13,990 nucleotides of DNA from an uncultured Bacillota bacterium (GCA_934427095.1 CAKRYM010000021.1:1-13990); one strand, 5' to 3'. Shown: positions 1 to 7,563, numbered from the stretch's first letter. Numbers and translations: made by a program. The notes: generated from the letters alone by a model not told the origin.

Positions 1-203
1 CGGAAAACACCCAGGCAGACATAGATTTCAGCGATCCTTATCGTATTGCTGTTTCCTATCGGGAAAGCGCGGATGATACGGAAGCAAAAGAAAGTGTAAT
101 TTTGCTCACCGCAGACGGCGTTTACGGCTCTTTGGAGAACAGCCCCTTGGCATATACCTTAGACAGCGATTTGCTCAGCGCCTGGCGGGCTTTGGGCTTA
201 TAA
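1..203 (+). CDS. 3' end of an unidentified protein (partial)
   Basis: An open frame enters from the left edge (codons in phase with position 3) and ends at TAA 201-203, giving about 66 C-terminal residues. The peptide is acidic and polar and ends in SAWRALGL. It reads like the tail of an extracytoplasmic or regulatory domain, but I recognise no family. A strong terminator begins 21 bases after the stop, which supports this as a genuine gene end. The N-terminus and any promoter lie outside the window, so function cannot be assigned. Confidence 0.7.
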   Translation, partial: ENTQADIDFSDPYRIAVSYRESADDTEAKESVILLTADGVYGSLENSPLAYTLDSDLLSAWRALGL

Positions 204-223
204 CCGTTGCTAACCCCATAAAC

Positions 224-252
224 AAAACCCGGACCATTTGGTCCGGGTTTTT
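224..252 (+). terminator. Rho-independent terminator after the partial gene
   Basis: A near-perfect inverted repeat (arms 224-236 and 239-251, core CCCGGACC/GGTCCGGG) runs into a T-run. It sits 21 bases past the TAA at 201-203. Confidence 0.92.
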
Positions 253-285
253 CTTTGGCTAACGGCAAAAAAAGCGGAAAAACAC

Positions 286-314
286 TTGAATTTTATGTGT
301 CAATGGGCTATGCT
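286..314 (+). promoter_or_regulatory. Sigma-A type promoter of the DUF805 gene
   Basis: TTGAAT (286-291), a 17-base spacer and TATGCT (309-314) lie about 50 bases before the ATG at 363. The preceding terminator isolates this promoter, so the gene is probably monocistronic. Confidence 0.65.
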
Positions 315-362
315 TAATAGGCAATTATCCTAATTATTTCCTAAACAAAAGGGGGAATACAG

Positions 363-782
363 ATGCAGTGGTTTTTAAAATGCTGGAAGAATTATGCCAA
401 CTTTCAGGGGCGCGCTAGAAGAAAGGAATACTGGTTTTTCTTCTTGTTCAATGCGATTGCTGGCTTTGTGCTGGACTTTTTTGACGGCCTGCTTTCCTTG
501 CAAATGGCGCTTAGACTGGGCTTCTTTGTGTATCCTTTGGGCTTGCTGAGCTCCCTGTATTGCTTGGCGGCGCTGCTGCCTGGTTTGGCTGTGGTGGCAA
601 GACGTTTACATGATAGTAACCGTAGCGGCTGGTGGATGCTGATTGGCTTGGTGCCTGTGATCGGCGGCATTTGGCTGCTGGTGCTGATGCTGCTGGACAG
701 CACTTATGGCCCCAACCGTTATGGCTTAAACCCCAAGGGTTTGGGCAATCCCGAAGAGGGAGAACAACCCCAAATCGCTTAA
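363..782 (+). CDS. DUF805 family inner-membrane protein
   Basis: A 139-residue integral membrane protein of the DUF805 (YhaH-like) family, whose molecular role is not established. The family signatures are visible: GRARRKEYW at residues 16-24 near the N-terminus, the RRLHDSNRSGWW loop at 80-91, and GPNRYG at 116-121 before a short polar tail. Three or four hydrophobic segments fall at roughly 24-40, 52-78 and 92-111. The length is normal for the family. The start is supported by a GGGGG purine-rich ribosome site about 8 bases before ATG 363. A promoter lies upstream and a terminator immediately downstream, so it is a single-gene unit. Family membership is secure; any role in envelope physiology would be a guess. 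Confidence 0.93.
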   Translation: MQWFLKCWKNYANFQGRARRKEYWFFFLFNAIAGFVLDFFDGLLSLQMALRLGFFVYPLGLLSSLYCLAALLPGLAVVARRLHDSNRSGWWMLIGLVPVIGGIWLLVLMLLDSTYGPNRYGLNPKGLGNPEEGEQPQIA

Positions 783-794
783 GAAAAACGAAAG

Positions 795-824
795 AAAAAC
801 ACCTGCCAAGTGCAGGTGTTTTTT
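795..824. terminator. Bidirectional terminator between convergent units
   Basis: An inverted repeat (AACACCTGC/GCAGGTGTT, arms 796-806 and 812-822) has T-runs on both strands. It ends the DUF805 gene on the plus strand and the lysK-acetyltransferase operon on the minus strand, whose stop is at 861. Confidence 0.9.
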
Positions 825-860
825 GTTATTCTTTAGGAATGCTTTATGCGGGGGAATTCT

Positions 861-1355
861 TTAATCCCTAAGGGTATAGGTAAAGCGGCAAATGGGGCGG
901 CCGGCCACGGTTTCCCCCCTATCCTTGGTTGGGGTAAAGCCCATGCGCAGATTATAGCGTATGGTTTTCTCATTCTCTTGGAAGGTGAACATGTGTATCG
1001 AACAGATGTTCGGATAAGCTACCTTTAGCCAAGAGAGGAAACGTTTCCCAGCCGCTAAGGCATAGCCCTGGCCCTGGTAGGCCCGAAGCAGGCTGATAAA
1101 AAATTCCCCTTGGGTTTCTTGCACGTCCTTTAAGCCGATCATGCCCAGGAAACGCTGCTGTGGACTCAAAATGGCCAAATAGATATCCTGGGTGAGGAGG
1201 GCGGTGAGCAGCAAATTTTGGGCAGCTTCCGGGGTTGGCTTTTCCCCCAGGAAAACCCCGTCCTGCCAACCTTCTTCCAGCCAAAGGCTAAGATAGGGCA
1301 AATCCCCCTCCGCTAAAGGGCGGAGGGAAACCAAAGGCAAGGGGTGGTCTTTCAT
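861..1355 (-). CDS. GNAT family N-acetyltransferase
   Basis: A 164-residue protein of the Gcn5-related acetyltransferase fold, which transfers an acetyl group from acetyl-CoA to an amine; the substrate is not predictable. It begins with the usual VSLRPLAEGDLPYL segment (residues 9-22) of RimJ/RimL-like GNATs. It carries motif A, the acetyl-CoA pyrophosphate loop, as QGQGYA (94-99), and motif B-like FQENEKTIRYNLRMGF (125-140). The ATG overlaps the stop of the LysRS gene as ATGA (1352-1355), with no good ribosome site of its own, so translation is probably coupled by re-initiation. It ends 37 bases before the shared bidirectional terminator. The tight coupling to a tRNA synthetase is notable, because some GNATs act on aminoacylated or translation-related substrates. 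That link is only inference here; GNATs are common operon passengers. Confidence 0.9.
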   Translation of the reverse strand: MKDHPLPLVSLRPLAEGDLPYLSLWLEEGWQDGVFLGEKPTPEAAQNLLLTALLTQDIYLAILSPQQRFLGMIGLKDVQETQGEFFISLLRAYQGQGYALAAGKRFLSWLKVAYPNICSIHMFTFQENEKTIRYNLRMGFTPTKDRGETVAGRPICRFTYTLRD

Positions 1356-3370
1356 TTCACGCAGGTGCCGCAGGGAACGGAATCATCCACGAAAATCACC
1401 TGGCAGCCGCAAGCGCTGTTGGTTGCGGCCAGGAGCATACCCTGGCTGGTAACCCCGGCGAAACGGGCGGGTTTTAAGTTGGCCACCACGATGATCTTTT
1501 TGCCGATCAGCTCTTCTGGGGCGTATTCCGCTTTGATGCTGGACACAATGACCCTTTCCTTGCCGGAGCCGTCGTCCAAGGTCAGCTTCAGGCAGCTATG
1601 GGATTTGCGGATTTCGCTACATTTCACCACCTGGCAGACTCTTAGATCCGTGTTCAGGAAGGTGTCGATGTCGATTTCCGCTTTCACCGGTTCCACGGGA
1701 TCAGGCTCCCCATAGGTTCTTTCCTTTTTCTTGGGCGCTTCTTCTTTCTTTTCCTCTTCTACCGGGGCTTTTTCCGCTTCGGTCATGGGCGTGGAGAAAT
1801 CCAGCAAAGGCAGATAGCGATCCTTTTCAATGGCATAGAGGAAGAGATAAAGCCTAGGGCCTTGCTCCTTGTCAATGAGCAGGCGATACACATTGCGGAA
1901 GAAATTCTTCTGCTTTTCTTTTACTGCTTTGTCGTCCAGTCCCCCATACGCCTGGCGGGGAATGGCGTAAAGCTCAGCGTTTAAGCCGTCCAAATCATAA
2001 CCGCCCTGGGTAATGACCTGCTGCAAAAGGCGGATTTCCTCTTTTTCTTCTGGGGACAAGGTTTCATAAACCGCCCAGTTCCTTCCGGCCCGCAGGCGGT
2101 TGGCATTTTCCGGTGCGCATTGTTCCAGCCAATACTGGGCCCGGCTCAGCCTGTCCGCGAATTGTTCATATTTGTAGGGGGTACCCAGCTTGGCGAAGAC
2201 CGTTTCCAGCATGGGGATATTGAAATCCACCACGGAGCCTAATTGCACCAAAAGGCCCATGGGCACGGTTTCGATTTTCCGACCGGGAATCAGGCAATTT
2301 TCCATAACGGAAACCGTATGGTCATTGGCCTTGCCTGCTTGATATTCATTATACTGTTTGTCGAATTCGAAATACTGGCGCAAAATCCCGTCGTCAAAGC
2401 AGAAATCAAAGGCTTTGGTGGGTTCGGTCTTGGCATAGAGCCAGAGAATAATTTCCGGCTGATAGAGCTTCAGCAATGTGTCTGGGGTCAAATTCAGGCC
2501 GGAGCTACCGGACATTTTGCCCGTGGCCCCTTTGATGCCGATGAATTCATAGCCTTGGAACAAGGGCGCTTCATAGCCGAAAATTTCCTTGGCAATGACG
2601 CGGCTGGTCTGATAGCTGCCGGAGGGGCTGGCGTGATCCTTACCGCCGGGCTCAAAATCTACGCCCTCGTACTGCCAGCGCATGGCCCAGTCCACTTTCC
2701 AGGCCAGCTTGCAGTTATGGTCGGTACGGAAATCAAAGGTCCCCGTATGCCCGCAAGCGCAGGTGTATTCCGCGGTCATGGTCTCTTCATCAAAGGCGGT
2801 GATCTTGGTCATATCCCGGCCGCAAACCGGGCAGAAAATGCTCACCGGGTAATAGGCGGCTTTTTCTTCCGCCGTGGTTTCCTGGGTACGGAAGGAGGAG
2901 AGAATGTCGAAAATTTCCCCCCGCTTTTTCAGGCAATGGAGGATTTGCTCCTGATATTTGCCGCTACGGTACATTTGCGCCTGGTAACGGTAATCCAGGG
3001 TAATACCGAATTGTTGCAGGGAATCCATAAATTCCCGTTCAAAATGGACGGCGTAATTTTCCGCCCCGTCGTTAAAGGGGTTAGGCACGTCCACATAAGG
3101 GGCGCCGATATATTTTTCGTAGCCTTCGGTAATGGCCGCCACATTCACCGGGACTTTGCGCATGCGGTCATATTCATCCCAGGAAAAGAGGAGGCGGGCC
3201 TTTTTGCCCATTCTTTCCAGGGCTTTTACCACAAACCAGCTGGTGGCAATATCCCGAAAATTGCCAATGTGAATGGAGCCGGAGGGGCTAATCCCCGCGG
3301 CGCAGACGTATTCTTCCTTATTGGGGTTACGGGCGATGATTTGTTTCGCCAGTTCTTCTGACCAATGCAT
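1352..3370 (-). CDS. lysK: Class I lysyl-tRNA synthetase with C-terminal tRNA-binding domain
   Basis: This enzyme charges tRNA-Lys with lysine using ATP. It is the class I LysRS (archaeal type, also found in some bacteria), not the common class II LysS. From the ATG at 3370 (672 residues) the Rossmann signature HIGN lies at 34-37 and KMSGS at 285-289. Two Cys pairs near residues 180 and 203 (CPVC, CACG) look like a zinc site. A charged Glu/Lys-rich linker follows the anticodon-binding region. The last ~105 residues, from about IDIDTFLNTDLRVCQVV to the end, form a Trbp111/EMAP-II-like tRNA-binding OB domain of the kind ending many bacterial MetRS proteins (VVANLKPARFAGV, SQGMLLAA). I chose ATG 3370, not the in-frame start 51 codons upstream, because AAAGGAG lies 9 bases before it, the class I N-terminus begins here, and the promoter lies inside the extension. 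The ATGA overlap joins it to the acetyltransferase. Confidence 0.95.
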   Translation of the reverse strand: MHWSEELAKQIIARNPNKEEYVCAAGISPSGSIHIGNFRDIATSWFVVKALERMGKKARLLFSWDEYDRMRKVPVNVAAITEGYEKYIGAPYVDVPNPFNDGAENYAVHFEREFMDSLQQFGITLDYRYQAQMYRSGKYQEQILHCLKKRGEIFDILSSFRTQETTAEEKAAYYPVSIFCPVCGRDMTKITAFDEETMTAEYTCACGHTGTFDFRTDHNCKLAWKVDWAMRWQYEGVDFEPGGKDHASPSGSYQTSRVIAKEIFGYEAPLFQGYEFIGIKGATGKMSGSSGLNLTPDTLLKLYQPEIILWLYAKTEPTKAFDFCFDDGILRQYFEFDKQYNEYQAGKANDHTVSVMENCLIPGRKIETVPMGLLVQLGSVVDFNIPMLETVFAKLGTPYKYEQFADRLSRAQYWLEQCAPENANRLRAGRNWAVYETLSPEEKEEIRLLQQVITQGGYDLDGLNAELYAIPRQAYGGLDDKAVKEKQKNFFRNVYRLLIDKEQGPRLYLFLYAIEKDRYLPLLDFSTPMTEAEKAPVEEEKKEEAPKKKERTYGEPDPVEPVKAEIDIDTFLNTDLRVCQVVKCSEIRKSHSCLKLTLDDGSGKERVIVSSIKAEYAPEELIGKKIIVVANLKPARFAGVTSQGMLLAATNSACGCQVIFVDDSVPCGTCVK

Positions 3371-3425
3371 AAACGGACACTCCTTTAAGGGAAATGGGGA
3401 GGGTAAACCCTCTCTTAACCTTTCC

Positions 3426-3454
3426 AGTATAGCATAAAAGGAGTATTCTCGCAA
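3426..3454 (-). promoter_or_regulatory. Promoter of the lysK operon
   Basis: Read on the minus strand: TTGCGA (3454-3449), a 17-base spacer, then an extended TGC-TATACT (-10 at 3431-3426). It lies 56 bases upstream of ATG 3370. A short hairpin (GAGGGT/ACCCTC, 3399-3412) sits in the leader just before the ribosome site. The leader is too short for a T-box and shows no T-box or lysine-riboswitch features. Confidence 0.75.
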
Positions 3455-3636
3455 CCGCTGTTTTTGCCTGGGTAGATGTTTTAGCAGTGTAGATGTTTTT
3501 TCTAACCCCAACTGGACCAACAAAAACCATTTTTGTTTCCACTTTACTAAAAATATCGTTGTAATTTCTTTAAGACGAACAACCTAATTATTTTATTCAA
3601 CTGCCTCTTCAAAAAAACAATACATCTAAAAGATAG

Positions 3637-3669
3637 AAAAGCCTTGTGATTCCAAATCACAAGGCTTTT
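3637..3669 (-). terminator. Terminator of the AT-rich membrane-protein gene
   Basis: A 14-bp perfect inverted repeat (arms 3637-3650 and 3656-3669, AAAGCCTTGTGAT/ATCACAAGGCTTT) lies 20 bases past the stop at 3689. On the minus strand it runs into CTTTTCTATCTTTT, a moderate T-tract. Confidence 0.85.
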
Positions 3670-3688
3670 AAGATGAATACTGTAGATT

Positions 3689-5071
3689 TCAGTTCAAATA
3701 AGAACTCATATCTATTTCCCAAGGTTCAGCATAGTTCTCTATCCAATCCACACCCTTATCTCCATAGGGGGCATAGCCAGTTTCTAACTTCCATTGGTTT
3801 GTTTCAGTATAATGCGTAAACCTCAGGTAATAATAATATGAAAGTTCATCATGCCCATTGTTATGGTATTCAGTACCCGCTTCGTTCAAACGGCAAGAAT
3901 AAGTATAAATATCAATAGCATTTCCACTATATTTATAACAACAATCTTGACTATAATATTCCCCAAAACCAGCTGGTAAATAGTCAGTCAATAAATCTAC
4001 TGCCTTATCTATTGTCATATCAGTAGTCAATTCAGGAGAAAATAGATTGATTTGAACTGTACCTACATAATCTTCATAAGTTGAGTGCTGAATAAGGTAA
4101 AGAATAACTTCATCACTTGTTAGGCTTTTTAATTTTCTTTCAATTGCTGCATGATCCGCTATTGAAATGACTTTTACTTTATCCTTATCTACATCAGCAT
4201 AGAAATTTTTTGCTGCCTCAAAATTGTCATTGATTAAAGGGTGGCCTTCTTTGTATAGTATTTCTGTATCAGTATAGGACTGTATTTCTACAAGATTTTC
4301 TTGACTATCTACACGATGTTTAGAATTGATTGAAGAAATACCGATAATAACACATATTAAAATGACAACAAAAAATATCAATATTCCTAAAAGAATACGA
4401 GCGAGACAGCTCATTTTCTTTTTGGCTACGCCTTTACTTGAATTAGGGGTAGGCATCGACTGAATTTCCTGACGAATAGTATCGCACAAGGCTCGTTGTT
4501 CTGAAGTGATTTCTTTTTCTACTTTTTCTTTTTCTGCTTTAATGTCCAATCCTTTATTAAACGATGTGATCGCATAATTTATAAAATTAGTTGCATAGAT
4601 AATGGCACAAGGATCAATAAGAATATTTTTTGAACTTCTTCCGGACTGAAGGATAAATGAATCAAAATCTAAAGGTTTAGTAGCAGAAATCTTATTTACT
4701 GCGAAATCAAAACTATCATCCTTACCAATAAAAACAACCCTTTTATTTGTAATAATCAAATCCCCAAGATATTGTTTCCTTACCGTGTCCCTTATGGGAG
4801 AACCGCCTGAACTTCCCGTTCTAATCGTAAATCCCTTAGCAACGCGAACACTTGCACCTGCTGATTTACCTGTATAACTAACGATCTGCTCCCTATCCTT
4901 GAAAGTGGCAGCAGGGACAGCATAAAGGATTACCTCATCAACTTGAGGAAAGAAGCCGGGATAATTTACAACAGGAAAGCCTACTTGTAATTCATGAGGA
5001 GTAATATCTACATAAGGATTTGCTCTATTGTGAGAAAAAATTTTTTCTTTTGCCTGATTTATATCCACCAT
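3689..5071 (-). CDS. AT-rich, single-pass membrane protein of unknown function with a PH/GRAM-like segment
   Basis: I cannot name this 460-residue protein. Residues ~1-90 hold a prefix mentioning NPYVDITPHEL and a Ser/Gly-rich stretch. Residues ~95-165 contain LGDLIITNKRVVFIGKDD followed by VNKISATK, a pattern typical of bacterial PH/GRAM-like domains. A charged, probably coiled segment (KAEKEKVEKEITSEQRAL) comes next. One strong hydrophobic span lies at ~219-245, preceded by KKK, so the C-terminal ~215 residues probably face outside; that part is Tyr- and Asp-rich and unrecognised. ATG 5071 is preferred over TTG 5077 because GGGGG lies 9 bases before the ATG but only 3 before the TTG. It has its own promoter and terminator. 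Base composition is much more AT-rich than both neighbours, which suggests an accessory or transferred gene. A sensor or envelope-stress role is possible but unproven. Confidence 0.88.
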   Translation of the reverse strand: MVDINQAKEKIFSHNRANPYVDITPHELQVGFPVVNYPGFFPQVDEVILYAVPAATFKDREQIVSYTGKSAGASVRVAKGFTIRTGSSGGSPIRDTVRKQYLGDLIITNKRVVFIGKDDSFDFAVNKISATKPLDFDSFILQSGRSSKNILIDPCAIIYATNFINYAITSFNKGLDIKAEKEKVEKEITSEQRALCDTIRQEIQSMPTPNSSKGVAKKKMSCLARILLGILIFFVVILICVIIGISSINSKHRVDSQENLVEIQSYTDTEILYKEGHPLINDNFEAAKNFYADVDKDKVKVISIADHAAIERKLKSLTSDEVILYLIQHSTYEDYVGTVQINLFSPELTTDMTIDKAVDLLTDYLPAGFGEYYSQDCCYKYSGNAIDIYTYSCRLNEAGTEYHNNGHDELSYYYYLRFTHYTETNQWKLETGYAPYGDKGVDWIENYAEPWEIDMSSYLN

Positions 5072-5096
5072 TTCCAAACACCCCCAATATAATATC

Positions 5097-5125
5097 AGTA
5101 TAACACTTAGAAAAATACCTGTCTA
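5097..5125 (-). promoter_or_regulatory. Promoter of the AT-rich membrane-protein gene
   Basis: On the minus strand: TAGACA (5125-5120), a 17-base spacer and TATACT (5102-5097), 25 bases upstream of ATG 5071. Both hexamers are one mismatch from consensus. Confidence 0.7.
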
Positions 5126-5249
5126 TATAACAAAAAGAGAACCATTTATGCCACTGAGCAAACGATGGATAGTGCTCCTGTGAAATCAATGATCTAAACC
5201 AGAGGGCTTGTTTGTGTTCAATTAACTCAACCAAAACACATGACATTTT

Positions 5250-5286
5250 GAAAAAAGACTCCTTCCCACCAGACAGGGAAGGAGTC
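5250..5286 (-). terminator. Terminator of the minus-strand gene ending at 5386
   Basis: A perfect 11-bp stem (GACTCCTTCCC at 5257-5267 with GGGAAGGAGTC at 5276-5286) and an 8-base loop are followed on the minus strand by TTTTTT (5256-5251). It lies about 100 bases past the stop at 5386, and the bases between hold no gene that I can support. Confidence 0.9.
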
Positions 5287-5385
5287 AATGTCCTCTATTC
5301 GCTATAGAATATAATCGTCCCCAGGGTTTCCCCGGCATCCGGGTGAGGCAGGGACAACGTGGGTGCGGCATGGGGAAAGTGGGGC

Positions 5386-6102
5386 TTAGGCTTCCCCAGG
5401 GCTTAAGACCATTTCCATGGGGCTAAGGGCCGCGGTATTTTCCATGCTGGGCGGGGAAAGGACCAGGTTTTCCTGGTACTCGGGAATGATTAATTCCAGG
5501 CTAAGGACGCTCTCTCCGTCCTCCAAGAGCAAGGCGTTAAGCTCCGCTTTTTGCAGGCGGCCATGTTTATCCAGCCAAAGGCCGTAACGGATATCCGTGA
5601 AATAATTGCCCAGCCAGCCGGTGCCCTCTGGCACATATTCCGCGTACCAGAGCTTTCCCTCTCGTTTGGGCTCATCTACAATGGTCCCCCCAGGCAGAAA
5701 GAGAGAGGCCGGGTCCAGCTCCGTAAAGAGGGAAGCGGAATGCTGAATATCCGGGAAGGCGTTCACCAGCCAGGTGCCGTCCTCCAGCTGCTGATACAGG
5801 GTATCCTCCACCAAATAGACATTGGCTTCTGTGCCTAGGATGCGGCCTTCAATGTGGCAATCTGGCGCAGCTTTTTCCCCGGACAAAACGAAATATTCCC
5901 GGGTTTCCCCCTGGGTGTTTAAATAGCAATTTTCCTGGAAAGTGAAGTACATTTCCTCTTGCAATTGCTGTAAGGCCAAGGAATAGTCCTCTGGATCAGG
6001 GGCTTTGCCTAAGCCCAAGGGTTTTAAGAAAAAGAGGCAAAGAAGCAAAATGGCCAAAGCGCATAAGCTGGACAAAAGCGGGTGGGCGCGAAAATAAGAC
6101 AT
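5386..6102 (-). CDS. Exported or membrane-anchored protein, possibly LolA/LppX-like fold
   Basis: A 238-residue protein with a short positively charged start and one hydrophobic segment (LLSSLCALAILLLCLFFL, about residues 9-26) that serves as a signal anchor or signal peptide. No clear lipobox is present. The rest is soluble and acidic. Phrases such as VYLVEDTLYQQLEDGTWLV, SLFTELDPASLFLPGG and YGLWLDKHGRLQKAEL resemble the beta-rich extracytoplasmic LolA/LppX/RseB-like proteins of Gram-positives, but this is pattern memory and not a firm match. ATG 6102 is chosen because GGGAGG lies 7 bases upstream and the membrane segment follows at once; the longer in-frame reading adds 75 residues that overlap the hpt start region. 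It is transcribed divergently from hpt and ends at its own strong terminator. Its function is unknown. Confidence 0.88.
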   Translation of the reverse strand: MSYFRAHPLLSSLCALAILLLCLFFLKPLGLGKAPDPEDYSLALQQLQEEMYFTFQENCYLNTQGETREYFVLSGEKAAPDCHIEGRILGTEANVYLVEDTLYQQLEDGTWLVNAFPDIQHSASLFTELDPASLFLPGGTIVDEPKREGKLWYAEYVPEGTGWLGNYFTDIRYGLWLDKHGRLQKAELNALLLEDGESVLSLELIIPEYQENLVLSPPSMENTAALSPMEMVLSPGEA

Positions 6103-6194
6103 AAACAGACCTCCCAAAGCGGGTGTAGAACACTTTATGCAGTGGAAAAAAGAGTTATGCGCTTTATTGTCTTTTTCTGGCAGGGATTTTTTAA

Positions 6195-6827
6195 ATGGCC
6201 ACGAATAGTATTGGTATTGGCAAGAAAAACATAAAGCGAATGGATGTGGACCCCTTGGATCTCTGGAAGGATACGGTTGCCGCCAATGTGGGGCAAGTGT
6301 TGTTCGATGAGCAAACCATACAGGCAAAAGTCACGGAGCTAGCGAAAACCATCACTGCGGATTATTTGCGCCTGGGCGCAGAGAAATTGCTGGTGGTGGG
6401 TATTTTGCGGGGCTCCGTCCTTTTTATGAGCGATTTGATCCGCAAAATCGACCTCCCCTTGGAAATGGATTTCATGGCCGTGAGTTCTTATGGCCATGGG
6501 GCCATTAGCAGCGGCCAGGTGAAAATCAGCAAAGATATCAGTAAGGATATTCGTGGGCTCCATGTACTGCTGGTGGAGGATATTGTGGATACGGGCCGTA
6601 CCTTAGCCACCTTGCGTGCCCTGTTACAGGAAAGAGAGCCCAAGAGTATCGCCATTTGCACCCTGCTGGATAAGCCTTCCCGCCGGGTTTCCCAGGTGAA
6701 GGTGGAATATACCGGCTTTACCATCCCCGATGAATTTGTGGTGGGTTATGGTTTGGATTATGCGGATCAATACCGGCACCTCCCCTATATCGGCGTGTTA
6801 AAGCCAGAGGTATATCAGCAGAAATAA
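6195..6827 (+). CDS. hpt: Hypoxanthine(-guanine) phosphoribosyltransferase
   Basis: A cytosolic purine-salvage enzyme that joins PRPP to hypoxanthine or guanine to give IMP or GMP and pyrophosphate. The diagnostic PRPP loop VLLVEDIVDTGRT is at residues 124-136. The LRGS turn is at 71-74, SSYG of the flexible catalytic loop at 97-100, and the purine-binding tail DEFVVGYGLDYA at 179-190, followed by LPYIGVLKPEVY. From ATG 6195 the protein has 210 residues, about 25-30 more than B. subtilis Hpt. AGGGA lies 8 bases before this ATG, whereas ATG 6240 (Met-16) has only a weak site, so 6195 is preferred although the shorter start remains possible. The gene is not beside tilS or ftsH, its usual partners in many Firmicutes. 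It is followed after 56 bases, with no terminator, by the GIY-YIG-like gene, so the two are probably cotranscribed. Confidence 0.95.
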   Translation: MATNSIGIGKKNIKRMDVDPLDLWKDTVAANVGQVLFDEQTIQAKVTELAKTITADYLRLGAEKLLVVGILRGSVLFMSDLIRKIDLPLEMDFMAVSSYGHGAISSGQVKISKDISKDIRGLHVLLVEDIVDTGRTLATLRALLQEREPKSIAICTLLDKPSRRVSQVKVEYTGFTIPDEFVVGYGLDYADQYRHLPYIGVLKPEVYQQK

Positions 6828-6883
6828 AAAGAGAAAGATGAAAAAACCATAGCATGGAATAAACACAAAGGAGATGAGGCTGT

Positions 6884-7456
6884 ATGACAGAAGAAAGAAT
6901 CCCTTGGAAAGAAAGTCAGGCCTTGAGCCAACAGCTAGTCAATGAGGCAAAGCCTTATGATGAGAACACAGAGGCGGAAATGGTCGCTTGTTCTCTTTAC
7001 GCCCTGATTTATGAGGGGACGGAGCTGGGCAGCCCTTGGTCTGAGCCTGCACCTCAAATCATTTATGTGGGCCGCGGCGATACGGATAGCCCCCGTCATT
7101 TTGCCAATGACACTGCTGTTTCTACGGTACGGCGTTCTTTGGCGGCGATGCTGGCTGGGATTGAGGATTTGACGCCTTTGCCTGGTTCTGACGATCCCAA
7201 TGATGTGGACCGCTTCAGCAATTATCGCTTGGATGAAGCTTCGGAAGCAAAGCTTTCCCAATGGATGCGGGAAAATTTGAAGATCGCTTGCTTGAAATTG
7301 CCCGCTGCTTTGGATGAATCCACCTATTTGGGCTTGTTGGATTATGCGGCGCCGTTGTTTAATTTCCAGCTAAACCCCAATAATCTTTATGGCACCCAGG
7401 TGAAAAAATACCGTCAGCTGATGGCGGAAAAAGCGGCCGAAGCCGTTCAGGAATAA
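6884..7456 (+). CDS. GIY-YIG-like protein (tentative)
   Basis: A 190-residue soluble protein. CSLYALIYEG (36-45) and IIYVGRGD (59-66) resemble the paired GIY and YIG strands of the GIY-YIG nuclease fold, separated by a Pro-rich loop. TAVSTVRRSLAAML (77-90) and NYRLDEASEAKLSQWMRE (113-130) match my recollection of a stand-alone GIY-YIG subgroup with an STxRRSL helix. Glu-145 followed by PLFN (157-160) fits the metal-binding glutamate and PxN ending of the fold. The assignment rests on motif memory only; the GIY spacing is longer than in UvrC-type domains, so catalytic activity is uncertain. AAGGAG lies 10 bases before the ATG. It follows hpt by 56 bases and ends at a strong terminator. The CDS is secure, the family call moderate, and the biological role unknown. 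Confidence 0.8.
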   Translation: MTEERIPWKESQALSQQLVNEAKPYDENTEAEMVACSLYALIYEGTELGSPWSEPAPQIIYVGRGDTDSPRHFANDTAVSTVRRSLAAMLAGIEDLTPLPGSDDPNDVDRFSNYRLDEASEAKLSQWMRENLKIACLKLPAALDESTYLGLLDYAAPLFNFQLNPNNLYGTQVKKYRQLMAEKAAEAVQE

Positions 7457-7480
7457 AGCCTGCTTAATGAAGAAAACATA

Positions 7481-7522
7481 AGCCGTCCTACCCCTTGTCA
7501 AAGGGAAAAGGACGGCTTTTTT
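7481..7522 (+). terminator. Terminator of the hpt unit
   Basis: AGCCGTCC (7481-7488) pairs with GGACGGCT (7510-7517), with a partly paired inner region (CCCCTT/AAGGG), followed by a T-run. It lies 24 bases after the stop and separates this unit from the ctsR promoter. Confidence 0.9.
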
Positions 7523-7563
7523 GTTCGCCAAAAAAAGAAAAATTTTCTGCAAAAATTCACAAA

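Noticed and set aside
2243..3361. Long plus-strand open frame (372 residues) opposite lysK
   Set aside because: It lies wholly antisense to the conserved LysRS catalytic domain, has no ribosome site, and its composition (Gly/Phe/His-rich) is what the reverse complement of a coding frame gives.
3371..3454. T-box or lysine riboswitch in front of lysK
   Set aside because: The leader between promoter and start is under 60 bases, with only a short hairpin; no specifier loop, antiterminator motif or L-box elements are visible.
3371..3523. 51-codon N-terminal extension of lysK
   Set aside because: It contains the promoter and leader of the operon; the strong AAAGGAG and the conserved class I N-terminus point to ATG 3370.
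5025..5288. Minus-strand 87-residue open frame
   Set aside because: It overlaps the terminator at 5250-5286 and the promoter and start of the AT-rich gene, and has no ribosome site or recognisable family.
6103..6327. 75-codon extension of the 5386-6102 gene
   Set aside because: It overlaps the start of hpt on the other strand, while ATG 6102 has GGGAGG and is followed directly by the signal segment.
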